Source: Pararge aegeria
Lineage: Eukaryota > Arthropoda > Insecta > Lepidoptera > Nymphalidae
DNA: 64,000 nt
Assembly: GCF_905163445.1 (NCBI RefSeq)
Contig: NC_053202.1
Span: 2,790,001 to 2,854,000 of the forward strand
Direction: 5' to 3'
The notes beneath the pieces are model-generated. The model did not search any database and was not told the origin of the DNA. It saw only the letters and a list, made by a program, of their open reading frames with translations. Position numbers and translations under genes: made by a program. Positions 30,480-41,626 of the stretch are shown here, one piece after another; within the stretch, counting starts at the first letter, position 1, and each line of letters begins with the position of its first letter.

Positions 30480-31925
30480 ATGGAGCTAGATACTCCTCCG
30501 GAGCCTCCAGACCCTGACGGGTCTCGAATCTTCACGAATGAGGATGCACCTCGCGCGTCTAGCCAAACATCAAGAAAACGCCCAGTGGACACTGAAAAGT
30601 CCGCTAGCGTAACATTCAAGAAAAAAACTGTAAAAGAGTCATCACAATCGGTTCCGTCGATCCAAACTGTTTTTACGCATCCTTCCTTTGCAGAAGGCCC
30701 CGAAAGTTACGATAAGGATGACAAAGGCCCCTTCATAGTCCATGTCTCAAGGGAAATCTCAGATCCATCTGCGGGTACGTCTATCAGAGCACTTAAATTC
30801 GGTCAATTTATGCATAAAAACAAGTTCACCAATATTGTAAGTGATGGTGTTAAAAACGTTGGCCGTAACAAGATTAGCGTCGAATTTTCTTCTGCTCAAG
30901 CTGCTAACACATTTATAATTAGCCCAATTCTGCCCCTTACGAAATATCAGGCTAAAATCCCAACCTACAATATAACAAGGATGGGTCTAGTGCGAGGTGT
31001 CCCTGTAGACTGGTCTATGGAGGAGTTTGTGGAGTCGTTAGAACTACCTGCTGGTTGTGGTGCAGTTCTGAAAGCCCGCCGTTTGAACAGAAAATCGTCA
31101 AATGAAGGAACAATAGAATGGCTTCCCACCCAGTCGGTGGTAGTCACTTTTAGGGGTCAGATGCTTCCATCTAAAATTTTCTCATTTTACACCTCTCTCC
31201 CAGTAGAACCATACAAATACCCAACAATCCAGTGTCTGAACTGCTGCCGTTTCGGCCATATCAAAGCCCAGTGCAGATCTAAACCTAGGTGTTACAGGTG
31301 TGCACAGCCGCACACTGGAGAATCATGTGATGTCATCAAAGAAAAGGCCACGTGTATATATTGCTCAGGTAGTCATTTTGCTTCAGATAAGGAATGTCCG
31401 GAATTTACTCGCCAGCAGAATATTAAACTAGCCATGTCCCAGGACAGTGTATCTTATATGGAAGCCTCATTGCGGTTTCCTCCAGTTCACAAATCATATG
31501 CGGAGATAGCAAGAGAATTGTTCCCTACTCCAATCTACTTTCCCCTTCCTTCAAATCCTCCCCATCACCCTTCAAACTCTCCCCAACCGAATTCTTTCAA
31601 TTCACCCCGTAGGTCATACCGGGAAAAAATTATCCGCCCGGCTCGTACCCGAGCTCCCTTAGCGAAGGGTTATGACAAATACGCCCACCGATCCTTTACC
31701 AACAGTCCCTCTTCCTCCCTACCTAATGGCTGCGCCCTTGGCAGCAGCCTACCTGACTCTCCCCCATCCCAAAGTAAAATGCTAGAGGTTCTCTCTGAAT
31801 TCCTTCTGAGTATTGTTGCTCCATGCAGCGAAATTCCACTACCGCCCAACGTTGCACATAACTTATCCCAACTGTTTAATATCCTAAATAATGGCCCCAA
31901 CAACCTTACTACAATGGAACAGTAA
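30480..31925 (+). CDS. LINE ORF1, Gag-like nucleic-acid-binding protein
   Basis: 481 codons. I start at the ATG at 30480 (MELDTPPEPPDPDGSR); the frame is open upstream only via a GTG at 30462. ORF1 proteins coat the element RNA and help target-primed reverse transcription. Three zinc knuckles near residues 253-312: C-x2-C-x4-H-x4-C (CLNCCRFGHIKAQC), C-x2-C-x3-H-x4-C (CYRCAQPHTGESC) and C-x2-C-x3-H-x6-C (CIYCSGSHFASDKEC). Upstream is an RRM-like or LINE-Gag region (residues about 85-215). The C-terminal 120 residues are Pro/Ser-rich. It ends TTMEQ, overlapping the start of ORF2. Confidence 0.9.
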   Translation: MELDTPPEPPDPDGSRIFTNEDAPRASSQTSRKRPVDTEKSASVTFKKKTVKESSQSVPSIQTVFTHPSFAEGPESYDKDDKGPFIVHVSREISDPSAGTSIRALKFGQFMHKNKFTNIVSDGVKNVGRNKISVEFSSAQAANTFIISPILPLTKYQAKIPTYNITRMGLVRGVPVDWSMEEFVESLELPAGCGAVLKARRLNRKSSNEGTIEWLPTQSVVVTFRGQMLPSKIFSFYTSLPVEPYKYPTIQCLNCCRFGHIKAQCRSKPRCYRCAQPHTGESCDVIKEKATCIYCSGSHFASDKECPEFTRQQNIKLAMSQDSVSYMEASLRFPPVHKSYAEIARELFPTPIYFPLPSNPPHHPSNSPQPNSFNSPRRSYREKIIRPARTRAPLAKGYDKYAHRSFTNSPSSSLPNGCALGSSLPDSPPSQSKMLEVLSEFLLSIVAPCSEIPLPPNVAHNLSQLFNILNNGPNNLTTMEQ

Positions 31926-34900
31926 AAGCATCCAACCAAAGAAACAAGATCTTTTATCTTTAATTAACCTGCATAACCCTATCATTGTTGCTATCTGCGA
32001 AACATGGCTGAGGCCTGGTTCTCGCTTTCGGGTTCCTGGCTTCTGCTGTGTGCGGGACGACAGGAGTGATGGTTATGCAGGCAGTGCCATTTTTATTCGA
32101 CACAATCTTCCCTTTTCTTCTATTCCCCTCCCCGCTCACAGTGATCAACTTAATGTTGTTGCTGTGAGGAGTCTAAATATTTCCTTTCTTTCACTGTATA
32201 TTCCACATCCTAATCCATCCTTGATTCCAGAAATCCGGTCTATCCTATCCTCCCTTCCTACCCCAGTTGTGATTATGGGTGACTTTAATGCTCACCATAC
32301 TTCTTGGGGGTGTTACTACTGTGATGGGTTTGCTCCGTTATTGATAGACATCTTTGAGGATACTAACCTCTGTATCCTCAATGATGGCACTCCTACCCGT
32401 AGAGTCTATCCCTATCAGAACCCAAAATCTGCTATTGATCTATCCCTTTCTTCTCCCTCTCTTGCATCTCAGCTATCCTGGAAAGTCCTACCAAGTACTT
32501 TTGGCAGTGATCACTTCCCTATCATCCTATCCCTGAATACTAGATCATTACCACCTTCCAACCCTAGTCCATTATTGAAGTATAAACTGCATAAAGCTGA
32601 CTGGTCACGTTACGCTCAATCTGTTGATAACATGATAGACTCTTTACCTGATCTTGAGCATTGTGACAATTTATTAACTTGTTATGAGCAATTTGTTAAA
32701 TATCTTATTTCTTCAGCCGACTCTAATATTCCTTGTAAAAAGTCTTATGCCAAAAATCACTTATCTTCCCCCCCTTGGTGGGATGGGGAATGCACTGATT
32801 TATTTAACCAAAGAAAGGCTGCAGAAGAAGAATATACAGATAGCATGACAAATGATAACTTTATGAAGTATCAACATTTGGATGCTAAAATAAAAAGGTT
32901 AGTGTCTAAAAAGAAAAGGTTCGGTTGGACCAAATTCTGTGAATCACTCGGCCCTAGATCTCCCTCCACTGTCGTGTGGACAAACATGAGGAGATTCCGC
33001 CGATCTCTTAACCACACTGACCCAAGTTCCAATAACCCGTCTGAATGGCTTAACTTTTTTACAGACAAGCTCGCTCCGCCTTATGTCCCTCATATGGACG
33101 ATTTCCCCATTTATACACCTGTGTCCACTGCAGATGAAATGGATGCCCCATTTTCTTTTTCAGAGCTTGAAATTGCTCTAACTGGCCTTAAAGACTCGGC
33201 TCCTGGGGAAGATGGTGTACCTTATTCTTTTTTGGCAAAACTAAAAGATAAATCAAAACTATATTTTCTCAACTTAATTAATAGCTTTTTCGAGAGTGGA
33301 ATAGTTCCAAATTCCTGGAAAACACAACTAGTGATTCCACTACTCAAACCTGGCAAAAATCCATCTGAACCAAACTCATACAGACCTATTGCACTTTCAT
33401 CCACTTTGGCAAAAGTTAGCGAGATACTCCTCAAAAATCGACTAGAGTGGGTAATGGAAAGTAGGGGAGTACTTTCTCCTTCTCAGTTTGGGTTCCGTAA
33501 AGGATTTAGCACTGCAGACAGTCTCAGCATACTCACCACAGACATTCGAACTGCCTTTGGTAGGGGAGAGTACCTTGTGGGTATTTTCCTAGATATTGCC
33601 TCTGCATATGACAATGTACTTCTTCCGTTACTCAGGCAAAAATTGCATCAGCTGAGTGTACCGCCAAGGATAACACATTTCATATGTAACCTGCTCTGTG
33701 GCAGGTCAGTTGTGGTTAAACAACAGTCATCCTATCTTCCCCCCAGACTAGTCTGGAAAGGACTTCCCCAAGGCTCAGTACTCAGTCCTCTGCTTTACAG
33801 CATATACACTCATGACCTAGAATTGTCTGTAAATAACTTTTGTAACATTCTACAGTATGCTGATGATATTGTCCTCTACCACAGCTCGGGCTCAGTAGAG
33901 GAAATATCCCAATGTCTAAACTCGGCTTTGTATTACCTAGGACAATGGCTGTCTGACCACGGCTTATCTCTATCCGTGGCTAAATGCCAAGCAGTTGTGT
34001 TTACAAGAAAAAGATCTCACCCTACATTTAACTTTTGCTATGAGGATCAACCCATCAATCTAGTAGACAAAGCAAAATTCCTAGGTATTATACTGGATAG
34101 CAGACTGAACGGATTACCGCATACTGAATATGTAATTAAGAAGTGTGAGAAAGGTATAAATGTTCTGCGGGCAGTGGCTGGAGTTTGGTGGGGGGCCCAT
34201 GCCTATTCCCTTAAGCTTTTATATAATGCCTTAGTCCGTAGCCATGTTGATTACTGCTCATATGTTTTAGACCCTCTAAATAAAACTACCTCTGAAATGC
34301 TCAACCGAACTCAATACAGATCCCTCAGGATCATTCTGGGGGCAATGAAGTCCTCCCCTACTAATGCTCTGCAGGTTGAATGTGTTGATCCTCCTTTGCA
34401 TCTGCGTAGGCAATATCTCTGTGATCGTTATGTAAGCAAAATGTTACAACTGTCCTCCCACCCTTTGTGGTTTAGATTAACTCAATTGTCACAAGTTCTT
34501 AGACCACGCAATCCTTCTTCATATCTATTAGATAGCTATCAGAAATTTATCAATCTCCCTCATCCATTAGTGACTTCACAAATAAACCCTTTATACTCTA
34601 CATCCTATAAAGCCCTAGTCTTTGATCCTGCCGTGGTCACAGATCTTGGGCTAGTTAAAGGAGCCCTTGATACTAATGTAAAGTTTAATAACATAGTTTG
34701 TCAAAATTGGCCAAACCACCTCCTTATTTACACTGATGCATCAAAGTTTTCCCCCGAAAGCTTTGTTGGTGCAGCCTGCTGGGTTCCAAGGTTTAGAATT
34801 GCTCTGCAATTTAAGTGTCCTCCAGAGTCTTCGGTATTTACAGGGGAGGCTGTTGCCTTGCTGGAGGCAATCTTATTTGTCCGATCCCATAACATAAAAC

Positions 34901-35586
34901 AAACTGTTATTTTTACAGACTCTCTTAGCTGTTTATACTCCATTAAGGAAAACCCATTCCGGAGTAAGTCTAGATTCCCTATTGCTCTAAGGATCAGGGA
35001 GGCTCTGTACTCCTGCCATCAAAATGGATTAGCTCTATTATTGGTCTGGATACCAGGGCACTCTGGCATCACGGGTAATGAAACTGCTGACTTATGTGCT
35101 AAATCAGCTGTTCATTTGGGCTCCCTGGAGCATTTCAAAAACAGTTCTCAGGATCTCAGCGCACTGGCAAAAACATATCTAATCAGATCCTGGAAGTCAC
35201 TTTGGAATGATTCCAAATCAGTTAAAGGTAAATATTACGCTTCTGTCCAAACTGATATCCCTCGACGTCCATGGTTCTTCTCTTGTAAATATGCTGATAG
35301 GTGGGTTACATCTACAATATGCCGTTTACGCCTTGGCCATGCCTGCACACCTGTTCACCTGAATAAGATTAGAATAAGGGATCACTCCATATGTGAATGT
35401 GGCTTGGAAGAAGGCACTGTCTCCCATATCCTCTTCTCTTGCCCTAAACTCCTTCATCCCCTCTATGATGTTCTCCCAGTCCAAGTTCCTCGTCCTCTAA
35501 ATGTTGAGTGTCTGTTAATGTCTGTGTTTAGCCCATTCTGTAGATTCCTATGTAAATATGTTAAGTGTAATAATATTAAGTTGTAA
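31891..35586 (+). CDS. LINE ORF2, endonuclease-reverse transcriptase-RNase H
   Basis: 1231 codons, starting at an ATG inside the end of ORF1 (35-nt overlap, shifted frame). The N-terminal APE-type endonuclease (about 8-225) has LLQWNSKS, CETWL, MGDFNAHH and SDHFP (Ser-Asp-His near 206-208), the nicking centre. The reverse transcriptase (about 420-740) has QFGFRKGFST, LDIASAYDNV, LPQGSVLSPLLYSIY and the catalytic YADD at 656-659. RNase H (about 945-1075) has IYTDAS (Asp949), FTGEAVALLEA, FTDSLS and WIPGHSGITGNETAD, so the D-E-D-H-D set is present. A C-terminal C-x-C-x8-H-x4-C motif (CECGLEEGTVSHILFSC) follows. All key residues are seen and no break is found, so it is probably active-competent. 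Confidence 0.95.
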   Translation: MAPTTLLQWNSKSIQPKKQDLLSLINLHNPIIVAICETWLRPGSRFRVPGFCCVRDDRSDGYAGSAIFIRHNLPFSSIPLPAHSDQLNVVAVRSLNISFLSLYIPHPNPSLIPEIRSILSSLPTPVVIMGDFNAHHTSWGCYYCDGFAPLLIDIFEDTNLCILNDGTPTRRVYPYQNPKSAIDLSLSSPSLASQLSWKVLPSTFGSDHFPIILSLNTRSLPPSNPSPLLKYKLHKADWSRYAQSVDNMIDSLPDLEHCDNLLTCYEQFVKYLISSADSNIPCKKSYAKNHLSSPPWWDGECTDLFNQRKAAEEEYTDSMTNDNFMKYQHLDAKIKRLVSKKKRFGWTKFCESLGPRSPSTVVWTNMRRFRRSLNHTDPSSNNPSEWLNFFTDKLAPPYVPHMDDFPIYTPVSTADEMDAPFSFSELEIALTGLKDSAPGEDGVPYSFLAKLKDKSKLYFLNLINSFFESGIVPNSWKTQLVIPLLKPGKNPSEPNSYRPIALSSTLAKVSEILLKNRLEWVMESRGVLSPSQFGFRKGFSTADSLSILTTDIRTAFGRGEYLVGIFLDIASAYDNVLLPLLRQKLHQLSVPPRITHFICNLLCGRSVVVKQQSSYLPPRLVWKGLPQGSVLSPLLYSIYTHDLELSVNNFCNILQYADDIVLYHSSGSVEEISQCLNSALYYLGQWLSDHGLSLSVAKCQAVVFTRKRSHPTFNFCYEDQPINLVDKAKFLGIILDSRLNGLPHTEYVIKKCEKGINVLRAVAGVWWGAHAYSLKLLYNALVRSHVDYCSYVLDPLNKTTSEMLNRTQYRSLRIILGAMKSSPTNALQVECVDPPLHLRRQYLCDRYVSKMLQLSSHPLWFRLTQLSQVLRPRNPSSYLLDSYQKFINLPHPLVTSQINPLYSTSYKALVFDPAVVTDLGLVKGALDTNVKFNNIVCQNWPNHLLIYTDASKFSPESFVGAACWVPRFRIALQFKCPPESSVFTGEAVALLEAILFVRSHNIKQTVIFTDSLSCLYSIKENPFRSKSRFPIALRIREALYSCHQNGLALLLVWIPGHSGITGNETADLCAKSAVHLGSLEHFKNSSQDLSALAKTYLIRSWKSLWNDSKSVKGKYYASVQTDIPRRPWFFSCKYADRWVTSTICRLRLGHACTPVHLNKIRIRDHSICECGLEEGTVSHILFSCPKLLHPLYDVLPVQVPRPLNVECLLMSVFSPFCRFLCKYVKCNNIKL

Positions 35587-35819
35587 ATATATATGTAAGA
35601 ACCTTCCTATCTCCAACAAACTAACATTCTGATTATCTGTTTTTCTGTTGGAAATTAACTCATAAAGGAGAAGCAAAAAATCTGCTACTTATTTAAATGC
35701 GTCAAGATTAATATTTGGTCTTCCTCATATTTCACCGATCATTCTCAAAAGCGTGTCTCCTCCATACCACGTGACATTGGCGAAGTAAATCGTACCCAAT
35801 TGGTACAAACGCAAGCCAT

Positions 35820-35846
35820 AAAAAAAAAAAAAAAAAAAAAAAAAAA
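35820..35846 (+). repeat. Poly(A) tail of the LINE
   Basis: Uninterrupted A-run ending the element, directly before the 3' target duplication. Confidence 0.9.
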
Positions 35847-35856
35847 GACTGTTTCA
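35847..35856. repeat. 3' target-site duplication of the LINE
   Basis: GACTGTTTCA matches the 5' copy at 30250-30259. Confidence 0.85.
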
Positions 35857-36680
35857 ATAGACTGGTTAGATTTGTGTAGCTATGCAATTTATTATAACAT
35901 TGGTTGCAGTTATGTATTTTTAAATAGATATACACATACTATGCACTAAATATATGTATATGTGTAGGTACATATATGATATCTATATTTTTCTGAAATT
36001 GATTCCTACCTTTTGGAATTGAATGCAATGTTTTATAGCTACCGTGTTTTCCTTTTATGTACTAATAAAAAAATATTGTGAAAGGTTTATTAAAACTGCA
36101 ATTTTTGCTTTTGATATGATGAAAAAAAAATTATATCCAAAAAATATATTTTTAAAAGATTTGTCCATAAATTATATACGTATAAGTATGTAAAATAATA
36201 AGTAAACTTAATATAAAATAAATTGAAGTTTATTAATTTCATAAGTACCTTTTTTTCATTGTCACATTGACGTTTCAATATCTATTTGGATTAGTTTTAT
36301 AAAGAACATTAAAACAAAAACTAGTCAATGTATAATAGTCGTCAAATAACTTGAGAGTGAGAATCCGTGTAAAATATTTCCTTTGTGTATGAAACAATTC
36401 TACGTAAAATCTTTTTTTTTCTTAGTCTTATAGACTAAACAATCTTTTTGTTACTTTTTAGTGTAAAGTTCATTTTTAATTTGCTTTGTTTGGTTTATTA
36501 TATTTTTAAAACATACACATTTACACTTAAAAGCAATAAAAAGATTTTTTAAATTATTAAACAAATCAGAAAAAAATAGAGGCGACGTGTTAAACTGGTT
36601 GTAACGCCATGATTTTTACTTTTGTTCATATATTAAACTCTTATTATTTACAACCACTGGATACTGTCACTTTTTTCCCT
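35857..36680. other. Intergenic, nothing recognised
   Basis: AT-rich, several homopolymer runs, no coding potential. Confidence 0.5.
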
Positions 36681-36685
36681 CTAAT

Positions 36686-36960
36686 TGTCTGACAACATTT
36701 TGGCGCTGTAAGTTGTGAAGCCGTAATACGAGTGTCCAAGGAACTAAAATGTGAGTTACTGAAAACAGGCATACGAGGTTCAACACCTACGCCTCGGCTT
36801 GATGGACACAGGACGGCACTAGCAGGATGTGTAACTTGCATTGCACACTCACACAGATGCACGCACAGACGAGGGCCCACAACTCTAGTTGTCTGTTTAT
36901 TGTCTATGGTTTTCCACTTACCGTCGTTTGGGCCTTCTGTCAATAATAACTATTTAAAAA
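36686..36960 (+). repeat. Dispersed repeat G
   Basis: ACATTTTGGCGCTGTAAGTT, GGCTTGATGGACACAGGACG and TTTTCCACTTACCGTCGTTT match copies at 52163 and 57788 (plus) and about 41020 (minus); the first part also matches 28430. Confidence 0.55.
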
Positions 36961-39545
36961 AAACTACGTTATCAGTTTCCTATTTCGCATTTGGCGCGTT
37001 AAATGAGGCCAGGGTGAAGTTAAAAAGTTAGTGTTTTCTACTAAGAAGTAATGAAAAAAGGAAATATGAAATTTTAAGGGAGGCTTTTAAGTCGATCTAA
37101 CAGTTAAGTGACAAAATAAACGATTTAATATGACAGCTTACAGGATTAGACTCACAATAAAAAGGATTGATTTGAGTTTTTTAATAAAGTCAGTATCAGC
37201 CATAGATGTAACGTAGATTTAATTATCTATTGTAATTCTATAGTCTCAAAGTATGTGACGGCGTTTATAAATAGATGATATTATGTCTTTTCTTGATGAT
37301 ATTTATTTCTACTATATTTTTAAGTGTATTTAAAAAATTGTTTAAGTTTTTTTAATTCTAAGCCAAAGTATTGAATGCCTGAAATTTTCTTCCTCAACTC
37401 CACAACTTTATTTGTTTTATTTTTGTGCAAAATAACAGATAGTCAATACTTTTTGTGTAAATAATTTGACATATTTTTTTTCTTTTATCTGTAATAAGAA
37501 ATGTCTACCATTATGTTAAGATGTAGAAGTGTATTGTCTATGATACAAGTATGTTCGCGACACAATACACCCTAAAAAATTAAATACAGCAACTCTTAAT
37601 TTCGTAGCAGTTAGAATTAACAACTGATATTTACTGGATTTAACTTAAATGATTGGTTTTATTTTTAATTTAATGTTTTTATTGGAATTGCTTACTGTTT
37701 ACTAAAATTACTAAATTAATAAAAAACTACCGTTAATTAAAAAATGCAGTATAAAACAATTTTAATTTCTGAAATTTTAATATGCTCTCTTTGTATTTTG
37801 TAAAAAGATACTAACTTATCATTTTAAAACACGGATAAAAATTAAAGCGCCTATGTACGGTAATTATTTAAAATCAAAATTTAATTTAAGTACTTAGCCA
37901 TTATTTATTTTGTTCCTTATAGTATGCAACCAAATCATAGACTCTAAATACTTTATATTTTAAAAAGCAGTTTATAAGGTTTAGTTTTACATATTTTATT
38001 TACTCTGTAGCTCAATTTGTAGAATATTGTATCTTCCAATTTTAAACGCTATTTTTTTTCATCATTATTTGTATAAAAAAGTTGCTTTTTAGAACTTTTT
38101 TATAATAAATGATAAAGACTTCGTTTATATGCCTACAACCACTTTCAATTGAATAAATAGGTTATTTTTGCTTTGTGCTGTTACACGACTATAAAATCCT
38201 AATCTATGTTATCTACTATGTATTCGGTAATTTCAAAATAGGAATTGAAAATTGATTGTAGATACGAATTATGTAAATAATAACCGCACTTCTGAAAATA
38301 CATTGTAAATGTATATTGAAGGTTAAAATTGTTGTCTATGATTAATACATTACGGACATCATGTGAATGTAAAGTTTAACAGATTAAAAATATCGACCAG
38401 ACTGCAGTTTTTTATTTGTAGCGATGCAAAAATCCGAAAGACTTTGTTGATAAAGATTTTTTGCAATAGCTACTTTACCGTAAATTTTATCGTTACATCC
38501 TAGGGTTCGAAGATTTGGAATAAGAACTCCTTACGTCCTTGTAGTCTTAAAATCAGCTCTTCAATACAAGGTTTCAGAACACACTTCCAATCGCAGGTCA
38601 ATTCGTAGTCCAGCATGCATAGGTATGCTAGTCTATGTATGTCCTACTAGATAAATATCTCTAACAATACTCATGTACAAATAGGCGAGATAATGGGTAG
38701 ACTTAATTTATTCGAGGTGCGCATGCAAGTCCTACAGAACAGCAGCCGAGGCCAGTAAGATCACCCTTGGTCACAAGTAGCTCCCTCTCTCTTTCTTTCT
38801 CACTCAGAGCAGACCAACACAGTCACGACACTAGTTTACACTAGTAGTCACGCGCGATTATAAACTTAACGTGCCTAGTAAAAAAGTTCTTTGTAACATT
38901 ATTATTGCGTACCAATCACATTATATTGTGTGTCATCTAAATATAAATGAAATAATAAATTTTTTCTGCTTATGTCGTGAAGGATAGGAAGCCAACGCAA
39001 AATCTACCAGCGATTCACAGATTCTGAAAGTCCTCGCCAACCTAGGCGGCCTGCTAGGCTTCTGGAAAGAGCTCGGGTGGCTGGAGTAACGATCTCAGCG
39101 GGAATGAATTCGACTTAAAACAAGCTATAAGCGGGGAGAACTGCCCAGTTAAGAAGTCTTGCTATCTTTTTTTGCTTAATCAAGGTCTTCTGGGTAATAT
39201 ATATATATATATATTATTTATTTAACACGCAAAACAGATCATGACATAGCATAAAAATGAGAACAACAACCAATAATAATAAAACTAGCCACTCTCCACT
39301 ACATGCGTGTATAAATGCAGCCAATAGATGTGACGGACTTACGTTCTAGGATTTAAAAAAAAAAACAATTTACATATCACATAAAAAAAATAGTGTAAGA
39401 CAATAACAGTGTCGAATTATTAAAAATTATTTTACTTACATTTGTCAAGCAAAGTGCCACAACTATGCAGAGATTTAATGAAAGAAACAGATTTAGGATT
39501 AAAGATGTCTAGATCGCTGAAGGAAACCAAGTCTGCAAATATTAA
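36961..39545. other. Intergenic, nothing recognised
   Basis: Very AT-rich to about 38.6 kb. A more mixed segment at 38.7-39.2 kb (CT-rich CTCCCTCTCTCTTTCTTTCT and GCGGCCTGCTAGGCTTCTGG) could be regulatory, but I see no gene. (AT)n at 39191-39212. Confidence 0.4.
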
Positions 39546-39731
39546 TCTATATTATATATAAAAGAAAGTTGTGCTGGTTACACTATTTATAACTAAAGAA
39601 CGGCTGGACCAATTTTTATGATATTTGATTTTTTGGATTCCTCTTAGACCGGAATGGTATAACAGGTATTAAAATATAACATTCATCGCAAAACAATTGA
39701 TCCGCGGTACGAAGTTCGCCGGGACAGCTAG
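39546..39731 (+). mobile_element. Helitron-like element (family 4)
   Basis: Starts TCTATATTATATATAAAAGA, contains AACGGCTGGACCAATTTTTA, ends CGCCGGGACAGCTAG then T. Confidence 0.62.
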
Positions 39732-39734
39732 TAA

Positions 39735-41010
39735 AATATAAAATTTTTCTGAGCAAAAAAAAAATGGCGAATTTGCGACTAAAAAATGGCGGACGAGGTA
39801 AGTTTGTACGAAAAAATACGTCCTTCCCAAATACCGAAATTTTTATTTATTATCTTCGTACAAACAAAAACTGCATCCTCAACGTACGTACCTATTTAAT
39901 ATGAAGAGGAGGATATCATTTGTCTACTCAATAAAATTGATGTACTTAGGTGAGTAGAATGTTTTGCAAGTAATTTTGGTGAAATTTAAACGTTTCTTTT
40001 TAAACCAAATAATCCGTTTTTTACTACGGACCCTTAACTTTTGAGCGACATTCGCAGATTAAACTACTTTTCTCATAACCTTTTTAGTTAGGAAAGTGTT
40101 CAAGCAAACTCTCTGTATTGGTCTCCACAGAATTATTAACATACAGAAACCGTGTACACGACTAAGCGTTAGTCACTGCATTCCATTTAGTGGTTGACAG
40201 GAATTATTTTACCTCTAATGTTCTAAACGTTTACCATAAAATGGGAAAATGGTGGTTTGTCAGCTAGCAACATTCCGCTGGTGTAAAGTAAGACGTACGC
40301 GGGGCGTTTTTACTGATTTTGGACAATGCACTGCAATACAGTAATGGCTAAAAATGAGGATTCTGTATGTTCTTTATTCAATGGTTTTGTAATATTGATG
40401 AAATTAAAACGTTTTTTGAATATAATTGTGTTTTTTTCCTATGGACCATTAACTTTGGAGCCACTTTTATGTGATGGCAATGACTTGTTTATTGAGGAAA
40501 GTGTTTTAGCTAAAGCTAATAAGCTCTGCACCGGACCCTTTCCATTAATTTTATTAAATTAACTACTTCGGTATCTCGCAATTCATCTCATTTGAAAGGA
40601 CTTTGAAACAACGCCATCTAGTTTTATATCAGTAACCTCTTTGCTAGTAAATTGACGCCACCTGTTATGAAATATTTCCTTCGTAATGTTATTTAGTTTC
40701 GCTAGTCAAGGATAGGTGTCTATTAACGAGTATAATATATTTAATAAGAAAATGATAATTTAATGATGAAGACTGTACACATAAATTAAACTGATGCTAA
40801 ATAATGAATCCAAAAATTATTCCAAAATTATTCATTAATACGTTTAATTCTACTCGATAAGAGATGGCGCTGTTTAAATTGAATTGCTGTCCATATGATT
40901 AGGCCAGATAAAGAGGCAGCCAAAGAGCAAACCAAATAGTACCTTTTGTTGTGGTTATTACAGATAGACCAAGAAGATGACCTACCTAATAGTAAGTTAA
41001 AAACTATCGT
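39735..41010. other. Intergenic, nothing recognised
   Basis: No gene supported. A 78-codon open frame at 40326-40562 has no motif and no splice context. Confidence 0.4.
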
Positions 41011-41019
41011 CCATAAACA

Positions 41020-41192
41020 CAGCATCCCTTCGCTGGGAATTTAAGGGACACGACCTGCAACGTGCCGGCCTGTGTCCTTCAACCTGAACGCTGGGGTTAG
41101 GCCTCATGTGTTGGAAATTACACCGGAAATCAAGCCCTTCTGGCTTTAACACAGCATTGCGACAATGCTTCTTAGCAGCAGAAATAAGCATG
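41020..41192 (-). repeat. Repeat G, minus-strand copy
   Basis: TTACACCGGAAATCAAGC and GCATTGCGACAATGCTTCTT on the plus strand are the reverse of the repeat-G head; a hAT-like element is inserted at its edge. Confidence 0.55.
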
Positions 41193-41200
41193 GCGATAGT

Positions 41201-41240
41201 CAGTGCCGGATTAACAACGTAGCAAGAGTAGCAATTGCTA

Positions 41241-41271
<31 letters not shown>

Positions 41272-41618
41272 GACTGACTGACTGACTGACTGACTGACTG
41301 ACTGACTGACTGACTGACTGACTGACTGACTGACTGACTGACTGACTGACTGACTGGCTGGCTGACTGACTGACCGACTGACCGACAGACACGCACACGC
41401 ACACGCAAACAGATATCGCTTATAGTAATTTACTACACTATTAATTACCCACAACATTGTAACCTATAGGTACTTAGATAGCAAATACGTATTGTATTTA
41501 AGATACGTATTGAGTATTGAATTGTATTTTTAATACTTTATACTTAAGAACCCATAGCAGATCAAGGGCTCTTTTAAAAAAATTGCTACGGGCCCCGCGC
41601 TTGCTTAATCAGGCACTG
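41201..41618. mobile_element. hAT-like non-autonomous element with a GACT microsatellite inside
   Basis: Ends CAGTGCCGGATTAA and TTAATCAGGCACTG are inverted complements with one mismatch. The flanks carry a perfect 8-bp duplication, GCGATAGT at 41193-41200 and 41619-41626, diagnostic of hAT insertion. It carries no transposase. The interior holds a tetranucleotide array of about 130 bp. Confidence 0.85.
41242..41385. repeat. (GACT)n microsatellite
   Basis: About 33 near-perfect tetranucleotide units with a few G/C variants at the right end. The Ser-Gln-Ser-Val open frame on the other strand is a by-product of the repeat, not a gene. Confidence 0.95.
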
Positions 41619-41626
41619 GCGATAGT

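Larger units (their letters stand above)
30260..35846 (+). mobile_element. Full-length I-type non-LTR retrotransposon
   Basis: About 5.6 kb, flanked by a 10-13 bp target duplication and ending in an A-run of 20-plus bases (from about 35820). Layout: 5'UTR of about 220 nt, ORF1 (three CCHC zinc knuckles), ORF2 (endonuclease, reverse transcriptase, RNase H, C-terminal CCHC-like motif) overlapping ORF1 by 35 nt, and a 3'UTR of about 235 nt. An RNase H domain with three knuckles in ORF1 is the layout of the I superclade (I element and relatives); Jockey-type elements usually lack RNase H. No stop or frameshift interrupts either ORF, so the insertion is probably young and may be mobile. Confidence 0.93.

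Noticed and set aside
40326..40562. 78-codon open frame
   Set aside because: Isolated, AT-rich, no motif or neighbouring exon.
40997..41457. Long Ser-Gln-Ser-Val open frames on the minus strand
   Set aside because: Direct translation of a (GACT)n microsatellite inside a hAT-like element; no start or splice context.
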